Positions 50,461 to 61,142 are shown, numbered from the stretch's first letter. The stretch: DNA of 64,000 bases from Heliopora coerulea (GCA_030142905.1 JASJOG010000111.1:504001-568000); one strand, 5' to 3'. Notes: generated from the letters alone by a model not told the origin. Made by a program: numbers and translations.

Positions 50461-50522
50461 GAAGTTGGAAGAGCATCAGACTTTTAATCTGAGGGTCAGG
50501 AGTTCAAATCCCCTACCAGGTG
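50461..50522 (+). tRNA. tRNA-Lys(UUU)-like sequence, 5' end degenerate
   Basis: The anticodon arm CAGA-CTTTTAA-TCTG gives anticodon TTT. It is followed by a T-arm with TTCAAAT and one stem mismatch. The D-arm is short and the 5' acceptor strand does not pair with CCAGGTG. It is a tRNA pseudogene or the head of a SINE rather than a working tRNA gene. Confidence 0.55.
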
Positions 50523-50571
50523 TCTTACCAGAGAAGAAAAAATAATGGTTTCTCATGTGAAATCATTAATT

Positions 50572-51085
50572 TTATTGCTTCAATTGTGACTTTAATTGGT
50601 TAATAGTATATAGTTGTTGTTCTTCTCTTCCATTATCCTCATCATTCTTTTTTTTAGCTAAGTGTGCAATTAGTAACCACCAAAATCCACCTTTGATTGT
50701 TTTCCTTTTCATACTATAGCTATTTCTTATTCCATCTAAGGATAATATGAAGTTGATAAGTTTATATATGTATTTGAATCTAAGATGAATTCTAAATACA
50801 TTTGAATCGTTGCTTTTCAGTGATTTTACTGAACAATTGAAGAAGTTGGTGATATAATTATTGTGATTATACATAACCATGATAACAATAACAAAAATGA
50901 CTCCTACAAGTATGATGCTGTCCTTGTCTTATTTCATTTGCAATTTGTTCTTATGCTTTTCTCACATTTCTGCTTGCATTTGTTTTTTAATTAATTTCTA
51001 ATATTTTGTCATTGCTTTAGCAAAAATAAATCCACCTTTTTGTTTGTTTTTCTTTTTTGGAGGATTTTAGCTTTTGCTAAATCCC
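50572..51085 (-). pseudogene. Unrecognised membrane-segment ORF in virus-like block
   Basis: The open part (50,572-50,880) starts MVMYNHNNYITNFFNCSVKS. Upstream in the same frame, through several stops, are a hydrophobic run IILVGVIFVIVIMV and a charged helix (FIFAKAMTKY, KLIKKQMQAEM). The C-terminus is polar (KKKNDEDNGREEQQLYTINQ). Helix, membrane segment and polar tail resemble the small membrane proteins of the other Polintons in style only. Unknown family. Confidence 0.3.
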
Positions 51086-51315
51086 ACCAAGACTCCATTT
51101 TATTTTTGTTTTTAATTAAAATAATTTCTTAATATTTGGGGTAAAGTAAGGGCAGAAAAGGTACCAATTTCATTCCTATATCTATCTGAATTTAAATAAT
51201 GAGCAAGTTAATTGATTTCTTCATCCTAAAGTTTACCTTTATACATGTGTTTTATTATATTATTGGTAAAGTAAACTAAGTTCTTACATGCAGAATCTTG
51301 AACTATCTTTTATTC

Positions 51316-51840
51316 TTAGTGGGATTTTTGAAGTCCAGATGTAAATGTCATTTCAGTTTGTTTTATATAATCTGTTACACAAAAAGTTGATCGATGTGGT
51401 GTTAATTCAATCTTTTGTGGTTGATAGAATTGAATGTCTGGATTTACCAATGTTGTTGTAAATGTTGAACAGTTATCCCCTTGAGCCAACCTACATTTAT
51501 GGGTATGTAACACTGTTAAACTTTCCTGTGTCCATATGTTGAAGTAATTTGTCAAGAAGTTCATTATTTTCCCATACAGTATATTGCTTGTACATTTTAT
51601 TATGATATGGTAACATAATACTTGCTTTTCTTCATTTAAGCCTGCAAAGAATAAAAGGATTCCATGATCGTTTTTCCAATCACTGATTACCAAATATTAT
51701 CCATAGGTAGTAAACTTGTGCTATTTCTAAATGTAATGTCAATTTTGATAAGTTTTGATTAACTTTAGGTTGTCCAAATATGGTTGAAAATAAGTCTCTA
51801 TCTCTTGGAGAAAGTGAAAGTTAATTTATATGAAATTTCT
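51316..51840 (-). pseudogene. Unrecognised ORF in virus-like block
   Basis: The upstream frame (51,720-51,840) reads LSPRDRDLFSTIFGQPKVNQ and LTLHLEIAQVYYLW. After a stop the open block from 51,694 reads NPDIQFYQPQKIELTPHRST and FCVTDYIKQTEMTFTSGLQK to 51,316. The pattern is protein-like and aromatic/Asn-rich, like the Polinton ORFs nearby, but I cannot name it. It might be a structural protein of the lineage whose integrase tail lies at 54.2 kb. Confidence 0.35.
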
Positions 51841-52139
51841 TCAAATTATAATACATTTGTTAATTTATCTGAAGTGAATGAAACATTTACTGTATTGTTT
51901 TTTGTAAATAAAAAAGACAAAAACAATTTTTTTTAGGAAAATTTTCCAGTATTGTTTATCTGAATGAATTGTACATCAATTAGACTTTTTTTGCAGACGT
52001 GTTTATACAATAAACATACTTACATGTGTTACTGGTGAAGGATTAGCTTAGCGTAAATATCTTTATTTGCATTTAGACTATCCATTTCATTTGCATGATT
52101 TTGGTGAAGTTAGTTTTGAAGTTTTATTTTTTACAATAG

Positions 52140-52361
52140 TTGGACTGCAAAATTTTGAAAAAAAAAAGTATTTCCATTGCATTTCTATTGCCTATTTGTA
52201 AAATTGATAAAAATAAATATGAATCACCACATATGTTCATTTATTATGATGAATTAATTAGACAGGGTATGTGTGATAAAATTTATGCTGAAATGCTTTC
52301 TTTAATTAAATGTCAAAATGATGATGAAACTTCCAATTATGTCATTGAAAAATCTTTTTAA
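52140..52361 (+). CDS. Unrecognised 73-aa ORF
   Basis: It starts MDCKILKKKSISIAFLLPIC and contains YESPHMFIYYDELIRQGMCD and KCQNDDETSNYVIEKSF. Mixed composition, no membrane segment or catalytic motif. It lies in the 50-54 kb virus-like block. Real or chance cannot be told from one copy. Confidence 0.3.
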   Translation: MDCKILKKKSISIAFLLPICKIDKNKYESPHMFIYYDELIRQGMCDKIYAEMLSLIKCQNDDETSNYVIEKSF

Positions 52362-53167
52362 ATACTTAAAATATAATGGAAAATATAGTTTTATTATTTC
52401 CATCCAATTTAACAATTATGATTCATAAATCTTCTCCTTTATTTCATAGCAGAATTGATACAAAGTTTGAAAAAGGATATTTTATATAATTTTTAAACAA
52501 AATTCCTTATTTGGTATAATCAGATTATATTGATAAAAAATCATAGGGTGTATTAATTTGGTGGTGTTGTTTTAGGTGAAGGAACAACAACTGAAAACTT
52601 GGAATTCTACAAAAAAGACTATATCCAATGTAGTCAAATTAGTTGAGTACAAAAATAAAACAGCTACATTTATTGCTTACAATTACTACAGTAAAGATAC
52701 TGTGTTAGTGGATAATCTCCAACTAGAGATTGAAAGCACATGCATTTGAATTTTGTCTTTCATGTTGAACTTTTGATTCAAAGTTTGGCTAAATTTAAAG
52801 ACATCAGAAAATGAGGAAGTTTCTGAACCTTATACAAGATTAGTTATTGTGTTTAATGATCAGTATTGGGAATTTGGAAGTAAAATATCAGCAAGGACAA
52901 AAAAAAATTGCCAGACAGCTATGAGATTGACAAAGACGACAATGTTGTTCTTCTGTCAACCTCAAAAGCATCAAAGTTATTTTCATCTCAAGAAGATATT
53001 GAGTGCTGAGAATTTGCTTTTGGTAATTTTATTATGAAGAAAAAAGATCCTATTGAAGTGTTGCTAGATAAAATGAAAAAAATATGTTAAAGAAGCTAAA
53101 GTGGAGTGGAAGCCTAAAAGAATAATTATCAAAACCAAAATGTGCAAAAGTTTTCCCAATAGTTAAA
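52362..53167 (+). other. Decayed coding-like sequence
   Basis: Short protein-like pieces in several frames (IVLLFPSNLTIMIHKSSPLF, SRIDTKFEKGYFI, GEGTTTENLEFYKKDYIQ) suggest a broken ~250-codon gene of unknown type. No domain recognised. Confidence 0.3.
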
Positions 53168-53533
53168 ATGATACCAGGGAAGAAAAGAAGCAATCCTCTT
53201 GTAGATGACGAAGTTACAGAAGTTGTCCCACCATCAGGTGATGATAATTTTGTGGTAAACAAGGATTTTATCATAGAACATTTAGATTTGTCTGCTTCCA
53301 TATACAATCAAGTGAAACAGTATGATTTGAGCAGTTTTAATGTTTCTTTAAAAGATATTAATCTTGAAAATGAAGAACATTTTCAAAACATCGATGCAAC
53401 AGTTGATTTGCATTTACTGGTTAAGAATGAAAGTAAACTTCATACTATCAGTTTTGTGATGGAATGTATTGATGCTGAAGTGGATAATGATTGTTACACA
53501 TTAGCCAATGATTTAAATAAAATGTTATTCTAA
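53168..53533 (+). CDS. Unrecognised 121-aa acidic ORF
   Basis: It starts MIPGKKRSNPLVDDEVTEVV, then HLDLSASIYNQVKQYDLSSF, HLLVKNESKLHTISFVMECI and ends LANDLNKMLF. Acidic, strand-rich and fully open. It could be a small structural protein of the virus-like block, or the C-terminal part of the broken gene before it. No family recognised. Confidence 0.35.
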   Translation: MIPGKKRSNPLVDDEVTEVVPPSGDDNFVVNKDFIIEHLDLSASIYNQVKQYDLSSFNVSLKDINLENEEHFQNIDATVDLHLLVKNESKLHTISFVMECIDAEVDNDCYTLANDLNKMLF

Positions 53534-54140
53534 TTGACTTAAATTTTTAAAAAAAGGAATGAAAAAGGTCAAGAAAATCGATGTTGAATTGATACAGAAA
53601 GCTGCAAGATTGCTAGAAGGAAAAACTTTATGAAAAGAACAATTAGAACTTTATAATGTATTTAATCAAAAACAATGGCAAATAGATGTAACTTATAATT
53701 TTCAGTTGCAATTATTGGTTGGTTGTTATTGACATTTTTCACATTATACATATGTCAAACCAATAAGAAATATTATGGAATAAATTCTTCAATAAAATGG
53801 ACCTCCCAAGAAAGTTAAAAGTGATGAAGGTGGAGAATTTCAGAATATTCCTAAAAATTTGACCAAAAATATAATTTCATGATGTTTCATGCTTATAATT
53901 GTGACATAAAGAGTGCTTATGTGGACATTAATTAAATAATTAAAAAAATAGTTGATCATGTTTTAACAGTTACTAATCAATTTCATTATGTTAAATATAT
54001 TCAGATTGTTGTTGATGGTTACAATGATTCTCAAACGTTTATGAGGGAAAACACCATATGACATATATCTTAAAAAAAAATACAATATCAAGGTTGACTT
54101 TTTACAAATGTTATTTAAATTTATCAAAACCTGCTAAAAT
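53534..54140. other. Decayed coding-like sequence
   Basis: Fragments (KKIDVELIQKAARLLEGKTL, KVKSDEGGEFQNIPKN, QLLVG) appear in changing frames; no gene can be defined. Confidence 0.3.
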
Positions 54141-54144
54141 AATT

Positions 54145-54330
54145 TTTAAAAAAGGAACCCATGCACTCATTGCAAGAGTAAAGACTTAAACTTTTAACAA
54201 ATCGAGTTTATGACAATGGACAGATGAAATATTTATAATAAATACAGTTTATGCAACAGATCCAGTCACTTACAGTTTAATCAATACCATTGTTGTAGTG
54301 TTTCTTTAAAACTTGGGTGATTGATGAACC
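54145..54330 (+). pseudogene. C-terminal tail of a Polinton-type integrase
   Basis: A frame reads KGTHALIARVKT and then, after a stop, FNKSSLWQWTDEIFIINTVY and ATDPVTYSLINT. The W(T)DEIF...DPVTY.L.D pattern is the SH3-like DNA-binding tail of Polinton and related retrovirus-type integrases, comparable to KVRISKYKNIFTKGYEEIF in the copy at 19.9 kb but of a different subtype. Only the tail is recognisable. It supports a virus-like origin for the 50-54 kb block. Confidence 0.5.
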
Positions 54331-54412
54331 AGGCGGAAATCTTAGGCAAAGTAGAAATGAAATAGCCTAGCAAAACACACAAAATATAGGCATAGTGAGG
54401 TTTTATTCACAG

Positions 54413-54679
54413 TTATGTAACAAGATGCTTGTTGGAGGAGGATCGGCCTGTTTGGCAGACATACAATGAACTATGTTCTTGACACTTAAGACGGTAAACT
54501 ACACTAGATCTAAAGGCCTTGGGAATCCTGTCCTTAATGGAAAACAAACTGGAGGTTAATTTGAGAAAAAGCACTGCAGCATAACTTCCGAATCTGAGCG
54601 TGATTTTGGAGACTATATTGTCCAGTGCAGGGAGGACAAAAGCAAATGATCTTCTTAGGTGAGGGTGAGAAACTCTCAC
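54413..54679 (-). pseudogene. Penelope-like fragment (RT-endonuclease linker and GIY-YIG start)
   Basis: The frame reads FSIKDRIPKAFRSSVVYRLK and then CQEHSSLYVCQTGRSSSNK. This matches the linker and first GIY-YIG strand of the Penelope protein at 26.5 kb (FSVKDRIPDALKSHVVYLFT) with clear divergence, so it is another family. It is truncated at both ends; the 3' cut is at ~54,413 and the Copia LTR begins 16 bp beyond its start. Confidence 0.75.
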
Positions 54680-54694
54680 CTAGAAACCGGCAAA

Positions 54695-54845
54695 TGTTTG
54701 TGTCTATAAAAGTTTTATTGAAGGTACATATATTACATGAGACAACTACACTATAGCAAGACAGATCTAAAAGAGAACAGATACAATAACAGGAAGTTCT
54801 ATTGTCAACACAACACGAGTCACACCCTTTATCATATTCTCAACA
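54695..54845 (-). repeat. Probable Copia 3' LTR (~151 bp)
   Basis: On the reverse strand it begins TGTTGAGAATATG and ends TATAGACACAAACA, with AATAAA near the end and a purine-rich AAGTGGAAG directly before it (polypurine tract). This fits the 3' LTR of the adjoining Copia fragment. Confidence 0.6.
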
Positions 54846-54899
54846 CTTCCACTTGATGAGTGTTATAATTCTATATTGTAAAATGTATTGTGACTTTAA

Positions 54900-55565
54900 T
54901 TAAGGTAATTGTTGCACACTAATCTTGTGATATAATTCAATGAACTTCAGTTTCAGTAGCGGCTTTGTCAAAATTTCTGCCACTAGCTTCTCTGTTGAGC
55001 AATAAACAAGACGAACATCTTTCTTTTCGACAGCCTTTTGTACAAAATGATATTTAATATCAATATGCTTTGTTCATGAGTGATTGTCCCCTGATTATCG
55101 TCATGTACGACAGTTGCATCTTTCTGCTTGAATCTAATGCTGGCATACAAATGCCGTAGCCAAACAGTTTCTTGAACTGCCGCACATAATGCCATGTACT
55201 CAGCTTCAGTTGAAGATAGAGCCACAACTGTCTGTCTTTTAGATTTCCAGGAGATCATAGCATTTCCCAGCTGAAAGACAATCCTGGTTGTAGACTTTCT
55301 TGACGTCACATCACCAGCCCAATTGGTATCTGCATACTCACTAAGTTTAAATTCTTTGTCACTGGACGCTTCAAATTTTAGACCATAGTCCAATGTTCCC
55401 TTGATATATCGGAAAATTTTTTTTATTCCAAGCCAGTGCTCTTGGCGAGGATTTGACATAAACTGACTCAGTACTCCCACTGCAGATGACAAATCCAGTC
55501 TTGCTTTAATTGCAGCGTAGGTGAGGGATCCAATTGCTGCCTGATATTTGTAGTATCTTGTCACC
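54900..55565 (-). pseudogene. Copia (Ty1) reverse transcriptase tail and RNase H
   Basis: YKYQAAIGSLTYAAIKARLD at the start is the end of the RT region. The RNase H domain follows: YADTNWAGDVTSRKSTT with the first Asp, ISWKSKRQTVVALSSTEAEY with the Glu, and VVHDDNQGTI. The order is the classic Copia C-terminus. Upstream Copia sequence is missing: the fragment joins a Gypsy LTR piece at ~55,566. A frame change near 55,050 affects the last residues. Confidence 0.9.
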
Positions 55566-55879
55566 TTTATTACTTGACTATCAAAACGAGCCTGCTTACC
55601 ACTTCCAGGGCTGAAGTGAATCTACTACATTCCTCCCCTCTCAGTTACAACATAATTCTTCAACAATTTGAATATCAACAACATAGAATTTAATGATAAG
55701 TTTTGTCTTGTTTCATTTATGGTAAGTTAACTTTGTCCATAGTAATCTGGCCTGCGTTGCTCTCTTGTTGGGTATTGATGGGATGTGGCTGGATTAGAAC
55801 ACATCTCTTATTGTGGAACTTCCCTTGTGTTAATGTCCTTAGTAGGTGGTTTTTCTGTCCATGGCGTGCTGGTCAAATT

Positions 55880-56783
55880 CTCTCAGCTTTCTCTTCTGAG
55901 GTTTCCGTCCTCCCAACCTCATTATTTTCTCTGCTGATGACTTGATCTTGGTGCCTTCTTACCCTTTGGTTGTCATTTAGTTATACTTCAAATGATACCG
56001 GTCCTGTTCTCTCTTCAATCTTTCCAGGAATCCATTTCTCACCATGAGCATAATTTCTCACATACACCAAGTCTCCGGGCTTTAACGATCTTCCTTTAGC
56101 ACGGATGTTGTGTCGTTCTTTCTGATCTTGCTGTTTACTTTCAACTCTTCTTAAATCTGGATTCAATAAATCTAACCTTGACAAGGGTTTTTGACCCGTC
56201 AACAATTCCGCTGGAGTTATACCGGTTGTAGTTTGGGGTGTGATCCTATATTGAAACAAAAAGCATGAAACTTTTGTTTCAATACTTCCTTCTTTCAACT
56301 TTTTCATTCCTTCTTTAAACATCTGGACTGCCTATTCAGCTAACCCATTTGACCCTGGGTGGTATGGGGCTGTTTTTACATGTTTCATGCCATTCTTACT
56401 CAGGAATCCTTCAAATTCTTCACTTGTAAAGCACGATCCATTATCACTGACTAGCTTTTTGGGAAGACAGTGCGTAGCAAATGCCGTTCTTAGTTTCTCA
56501 ATCATTGCGCTTGAAGTTGAGTTGTTCATTGGGAATACTTCCATCCACTTGGAATATGAATTGATTACTATGAGGAACATTTTCCCCAGGAACGGTCCTG
56601 CATAATCAACATGTATCCTTGGCCATGGTCTATTGGGCCACTCCCATGGATGCAATGGTGCATTTGACAAACGATGCAGTACTTGACTTTCTCTTCTAAA
56701 TCACCATCCAATCTTGGCCACCAAACAAAGCTACGGGCCAATGCTTTCATACGACAGATTCCAGGATGTTTCATGTAGTTCAT
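55880..56783 (-). pseudogene. Gypsy integrase
   Basis: The zinc-binding end (HPGICRMKALARSFVWWPRL, CIVC) comes first. The catalytic core follows: RIHVDYAGPFLGKMFLIVIN with the first Asp, KLVSDNGSCFTSEEFEGFLS with the second Asp and APYHPGSNGLAE with the Glu. The C-terminal GPY/F-like part (GDLVYVRNYAHGEKWIPGKI, GPVSFEV) is followed by a TAA and then an in-frame tail. Two frame changes (56,570-56,670 and 56,330) interrupt it. It inserts the element cDNA into host DNA. Confidence 0.85.
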
Positions 56784-56855
56784 TGATGACCTGGCTTCTC
56801 AAACTTGGTGGAACCACTACTCTGTTGTCTCACATAAGACAACCATCATGAAGGC

Positions 56856-58217
56856 TTAATTCACTCCTATGATTGTAGTACAGAAGTAAAATCTTTCTCC
56901 AAGCCATCCATATTGTTCTAGTTTGCAAACTCTGGCCAGGATTGTGTCTTGCCTTGTCACTGTCTTGATTCGACCTGCATTGACTGGAGTTGATTCCAAA
57001 ACCTGCATCAAAAATACGCTATCGCCAGGTGTCACAGTGTTATTTGGTACATCTGGCAGTGGTAGGCGACTGAGAGCATCAGCATTAGCGTGTTCCTTTC
57101 CTTCTTTGTATGCTATTGAATATTCGTAAGCAGCTAACATCAAAGCCCAACACTGTACTCTCGGGGACACCATCTGTGGTATCTGTTTCTTTTCATTGAA
57201 TAGGCCAAGAAGTGGTTTGTGGTCTGTGTTTATGATAAAATGTCTGCCATATAAATATTGGTGAAACTTCTTTACTCCAAATACAATTGCTAGTCCTTCT
57301 TTGTCCAACTGGGCATAGTTTCTCTTTGGAACTGTAAGAGTTCGTGATGCATAACCTATCGGTCGTTCACTTCCATCTTCAAATTTATGGGATAATACTG
57401 CCCCTAGTCCATAAGGCGATGCATCACAAGCAAGGATTAACTCTGCTGATTTCAAGACATCTTTGGACATCTCAAAAGCTTCTTGTTGTCTGCTACCCCA
57501 TTTCCAGGATACTCCTTTTTGCAGCAGTTTATGTAAGGGTGCCAGAATGGTTGCAACGTTCAGTAAGTACTTCTGATAATAGTTAATCATGCCCAAAAAT
57601 GGCTTTAGTTCAGAGGTGTTTTTTGGGTTTGTGGCATCCATTGTGGCTCTCACCTTTTTTCCACAGGTTGAATTCCATGGAGATTAACTCGTTGGCCCAG
57701 ATAAATCACTTCTGGAGCCATAAAAATGCATTTCTTTTCATTCAGCCTTAATCCCGCACCAGAAAGCCTCTTCAATACTTCTTCCAGGTTGGCGATGTGT
57801 TGTTCATCATTTTGACCAGATACAAGGATGTCATCCACTTGAACTATCACAAACGAGATTCCTTGTAAAACGTTCTCCATGGTCCTTTGAAAAATGCCTG
57901 GAGCAGAGGATATTCCATAGGGATGGGTGTTAATTGTCGTGTAGTAACAACTGTTGATATGCCTGTTTAAGATCTAGTTTAGTAAACTTTTCTCCTCCTC
58001 CCAGTGTTGTAAACAAATCCTCTGCTTTTGGTATTGGGTAGTTATCCAACATTGAAACAGCATTCACCATCACTTTATAGTCACCACAGATTCTTATTGT
58101 TTGATCTTCCTTCACTAGGCACAATTGGTGCTGCCCATTCTGAAAACATGACCTTCTCATTCGTTCCCTCTTCCTCCAATCTCTGCAGTTCCTTTTCAAT
58201 TTTGTCTTTGATCGCAT
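56856..58217 (-). pseudogene. Gypsy reverse transcriptase and RNase H
   Basis: RT pieces: IRICGDYKVMVNAVSMLDNY, PIPKAEDLFTTLGGGEKFTK, LDLKQAYQQL, then a frame change and SFVIVQVDDILVSGQNDEQH (catalytic DD). RNase H: FLGMINYYQKYLLNVATILA, LILACDASPYGLGAVLSHKF (Asp), QLDKEGLAIVFGVKKFHQYL (Glu) and FIINTDHKPLLGLF (Asp). The layout is normal Gypsy. Frame changes near 57,900 and 57,650. It copies element RNA into DNA. Confidence 0.9.
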
Positions 58218-58788
58218 AAGGTACTGGTCTGGCTTTACAATACTTTGGACTCATGTTCCCATCGACCACTATTTTAGCTTTTGCTGCTTTGAACATTCTC
58301 AGGCCTTCTTTAAACACTTCTGGATATTTCTTCAACATTTCATTTAGCTTCTGAATTTCAATTGTATTACCACCGGAATTTCGGGTCCTTCCCGCTTTCT
58401 CGCTGGTTGTTGCAAACACTTGGTGCCAATTTAATTTAATCTCCTGGAGCCAATTTCTTACAAGCAAATTAGGACTTTTCCCTGCAACTACTATGGCTGA
58501 TAATGTTTTCCTTTCATCCTTGTACTCCACAGGTACCTTTATGGTTCCCAATACTCTGATTTCTTTGCCCGTGTAGGTATTTAGTTTTGCATTGCTAGGT
58601 GTAATCTTTGGTGTTGATTTCAATGTCTTTCTGAAGGTTTGTTCACTAATGACAGTCACCAATGCCCCAATATCCACTTCCATTGCCACATCTTGTCCAT
58701 TTAACTGAAGTGTTACACAGTAAGGATCTTGTCTCAGTGTTCCAATGCTATACATTGAATATCTTTCAACCTGATCTTGATGTTCCAT
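58081..58788 (-). pseudogene. Gypsy aspartic protease and RT N-terminus
   Basis: The frame reads YCVTLQLNGQDVAMEVDIGA with a DIG triad in place of DTG/DSG, then VTVISEQTFRKTL, a clear retropepsin pattern. It runs into the RT N-terminus (LNEMLKKYPEVFKEGL, CKARPVPYAIKDKIEKELQR). The Ile in the catalytic triplet probably lowers or abolishes activity. A frame change at ~58,150 links it to the RT block. Confidence 0.8.
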
Positions 58789-58830
58789 CAGATAATGCGT
58801 TGTTTCTCGATCTTTTTTATTATCTGCTGC

Positions 58831-59076
58831 TCATTGCCTTTTGGTAGGTCGGTTGGATTCCTTTTGTCGCCGTTTTGCCTTGCATTTCCTCATGATATGA
58901 CCTTTCTTGTGGCAGTAGAAACATTCTACTTCTTTAAATTTACACTGGTCAGCATTATGTTTACCTCCACATCGGAAACAATCGAAGAACGTTTCCATAT
59001 CATCTCTGCCTTGTTTCTCAACTCTTTGATTAACTTGATGAACGTTTTGTTGATGTGCCGTCTGGACCCCTTCCAA
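58831..59076 (-). pseudogene. Gypsy gag nucleocapsid with two zinc knuckles
   Basis: The open frame shows CFRCGGKHNADQC (C-x2-C-x3-H-x4-C) and CFYCHKKGHIMRKC (C-x2-C-x4-H-x4-C) with a basic tail KAKRRQKESNRPTKRQ. These bind the element RNA in the capsid. The N-terminal gag part is missing because BEL/Pao sequence begins at ~59,103. Confidence 0.85.
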
Positions 59077-59137
59077 TGAACTTTGCTGATCATACTCCGG
59101 TCAGTCGGCACAGATCTTCATAATTGCGTTGACTTGT

Positions 59138-59707
59138 TTAAGCAAAGAGCATAGCAGAGTAGTCGATCTCCTTCCCTTGTGCTAGTATGTTCCACCCGAA
59201 CTTGGTTTTCTCAGTGACTGGCTCACCAGTTTTGCCAACTCTAGGTTTCTCTGCTGTCTTTATATGCATGTAGTCCCCAGCTCCCAATATCAAATGCACA
59301 GGCAATTTTTGTTTCCTGTCGTTGTCATCCATCTTCACGCCTTCAAGATGCTCGTATGAACTGATCAACTTCTCATAATTTGGGTTGTCAATGTTCAAGA
59401 GTTCTCCCTTTTCAACTCTGGTAACGGTCACTTCCATCAAAAAGCCACCATGGACTGCAGAAACGTTTATGATCGACATTTCCATTTACTTGGTGACAGA
59501 GCTCAGCATCATCTCCACTCGTCTTACTTCAGCCTTACGTTCACACCTAGGTAACAGATTGAGCAAGGCAGCAGATGCGTATGAATTACCTGCTCCTGTG
59601 TCCAACAGTGCTCGACACTTCACTCCTTCCACACTCACCACAACGACTGGATACACAAGAGGTTCATTACTTGATTCATTTGCTGTCAACAATTGGTCTT
59701 TCTTCAA
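59138..59707 (-). pseudogene. BEL/Pao aspartic protease region
   Basis: VSVEGVKCRALLDTGAGNSY is the DTG catalytic motif. The frame after a TAA (~59,486) continues LPVHLILGAGDYMHIKTAEK, KFGWNILAQGKEIDYSAM, the typical BEL/Pao peptidase (DUF1758-type) continuation, with HLILG.xDY and GW pattern intact. It processes the BEL polyprotein. One stop and the missing RT make it a relic. Confidence 0.8.
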
Positions 59708-59905
59708 ACATATTGACGTGTGATGTTTCTGTTTGCACTTTGTGCAGGTATGATTGCTCTTGCATCCAGCAGCCCGATGCTTACTTCCAGTGCAATTGAA
59801 GTGTGTGCTTCAGCTCCACAATAAACACAAGAACGCTTGTGTTTCTCACTGTCCTTCGCATGAAGTAATTTATTTCACCGTTTCACTTTTCCTTCTTCCA
59901 CTGGA

Positions 59906-60220
59906 TTAATGTCCCTCCATTTCTTGATCTCTGAAATAAGGTCCCCCCAAATCCCATTCTTGCCAATCACTTTTACCTCTGACTAAATCAGCTTTGATTC
60001 CCTTTAGTTTCTCAAGTACCATTCTTGTAATTCCACTGACCTTTTCCAATTTTCCCATGGTTTCCAATGCTTGGGTGTTGTAATGTAAGCTCTTGTAAAA
60101 CTCATTTACCTTTGAAGGGTCAGAGTCATCAATCACAGGTAGTCCAATAATATTTTGCACATGAGTGTTCACAATCTCACTGGTTTTCCCATATTCACTC
60201 TGCAAATATACTTTTTGCAC
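59906..60220 (-). pseudogene. BEL/Pao gag fragment
   Basis: VQNIIGLPVIDDSDPSKVNE, FYKSLHYNTQALETM and EWDLGGPYFRDQEMEGH, helical, like the DUF1759-type gag of BEL elements (LP.I...D...L..F.......L). Followed after a frame change by a zinc-knuckle-like cysteine cluster. The 5' part is cut by the junction with Polinton sequence at ~60,230. Confidence 0.65.
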
Positions 60221-60269
60221 GTTGATATCCTTTCCCTTTCTTTAAAAAAATGGAAAAAAAAAGAGATAC

Positions 60270-60380
60270 ATGAAAAGACGACGTGGTGGCGGGATCCCTG
60301 GATTTATTGGAAAAGCAGCACTCGGTGTTATAGCACTGATGATTTTATCAAAACTTTTTAAAAAAATAAGAGGAAGATAG
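60270..60380 (+). CDS. 36-aa basic membrane mini-protein
   Basis: MKRRRGGGIPGFIGKAALGV, then a hydrophobic IALMILSKLF and a basic KKIRGR end. An intact frame. The Arg/Gly-rich start and single helix recall the small core protein (pX-like) of adenoviruses and some Polintons. The comparison is by style only. It is the first ORF of this copy. Confidence 0.45.
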   Translation: MKRRRGGGIPGFIGKAALGVIALMILSKLFKKIRGR

Positions 60381-61093
60381 TAAAAAAAAAATTGTTCTTA
60401 TTAACCCTTTGAGAAAAAATGGATATCCAGAAATAACAAAATACGACATTTCAGCTAGTTTTTTATTAGAAGAAAAACATCAAGAAAAAAGAATATATAT
60501 GCAAATTTAAAACATGCATATATGGATAATGTTCAGGACATGTTTTCAATTTATTAATCAACTTTTCAAAAAGCGCACAAGCAACAACAGATGGGGTGAC
60601 GATGAAAGACATCAAAGGATCAAACATTGCATCCGATCCAAAGGCTGAACAATATATAATTCTAAAAGACCAACATTTATGATGCACTGTAGATGAACGT
60701 TTCATAAGCAAAAGCATACAAAATGCTCAGCAAATCGATTTTCCACCATTCATGATAACAACTCTTCAAGAAGCCAAAAAGAAAATTCGTTTCTAGCTCA
60801 AATATTCAAACTATCCTAATTGCAGAAACCAAGAGACAGTATCATTACTTTTTGATTTATCAAAAAAAAAGATGAACGAATATTGCAGATGGTTATGCGG
60901 GGAGGGATTAAAGTGTTATTATCAAGGAGATCATTATATCGTAGATTCACCGAGCATTCCGACAAGTCAATTTTATGCTGAAAATGGGACACCATGTAAT
61001 AACATCAGTCAAGAACGTGCTGAAGCACAACAACAACAGTATTTAAAATCGGGTGGAAGAAAAAGAAAAAATAATCACAATATCAAAAATTGA
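60381..61093 (+). pseudogene. Unrecognised Polinton protein
   Basis: Pieces in changing frames (ITKYDISASFLLEEKHQEKR, TTDGVTMKDIKGSNIASDPK, IDFPPFMITTLQEAKKKIR) lead to an open C-terminal block from 60,872: MNEYCRWLCGEGLKCYYQGD, HYIVDSPSIPTSQFYAENGT. Position just upstream of the capsid gene suggests a structural protein of ~230 codons. It is broken by at least three frameshifts or stops. No family recognised. Confidence 0.4.
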
Positions 61094-61142
61094 AAAAGGT
61101 TAAAAGATTTCCTTTAAAAAAAACGATTTTTTTTGAAAAAAA

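Larger units (their letters stand above)
55566..59103 (-). mobile_element. Gypsy (Ty3) retrotransposon, truncated at both ends
   Basis: Reading on the minus strand: gag zinc knuckle (58.83-59.08 kb), protease (58.1-58.8), RT and RNase H (56.86-58.2), integrase (55.88-56.78), then a polypurine-like GAGAGGGGAGGAA and an LTR start TGTAGTAGATTCAC at ~55,632. The LTR is cut after ~67 bp by the Copia fragment, and gag is cut at ~59,103 by BEL/Pao sequence. Domain order RT-RH-INT is the Gypsy type. Confidence 0.85.
59103..60230 (-). mobile_element. BEL/Pao retrotransposon fragment
   Basis: Minus-strand pieces of BEL gag (59,906-60,220), a zinc-knuckle-like CVYCGAEAHTS (~59,830) and BEL-type protease region (59,138-59,707), in the right order. 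RT and both LTRs are absent. It ends at ~60,230 where Polinton sequence on the plus strand begins, and at ~59,103 where the Gypsy begins. Confidence 0.75.
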
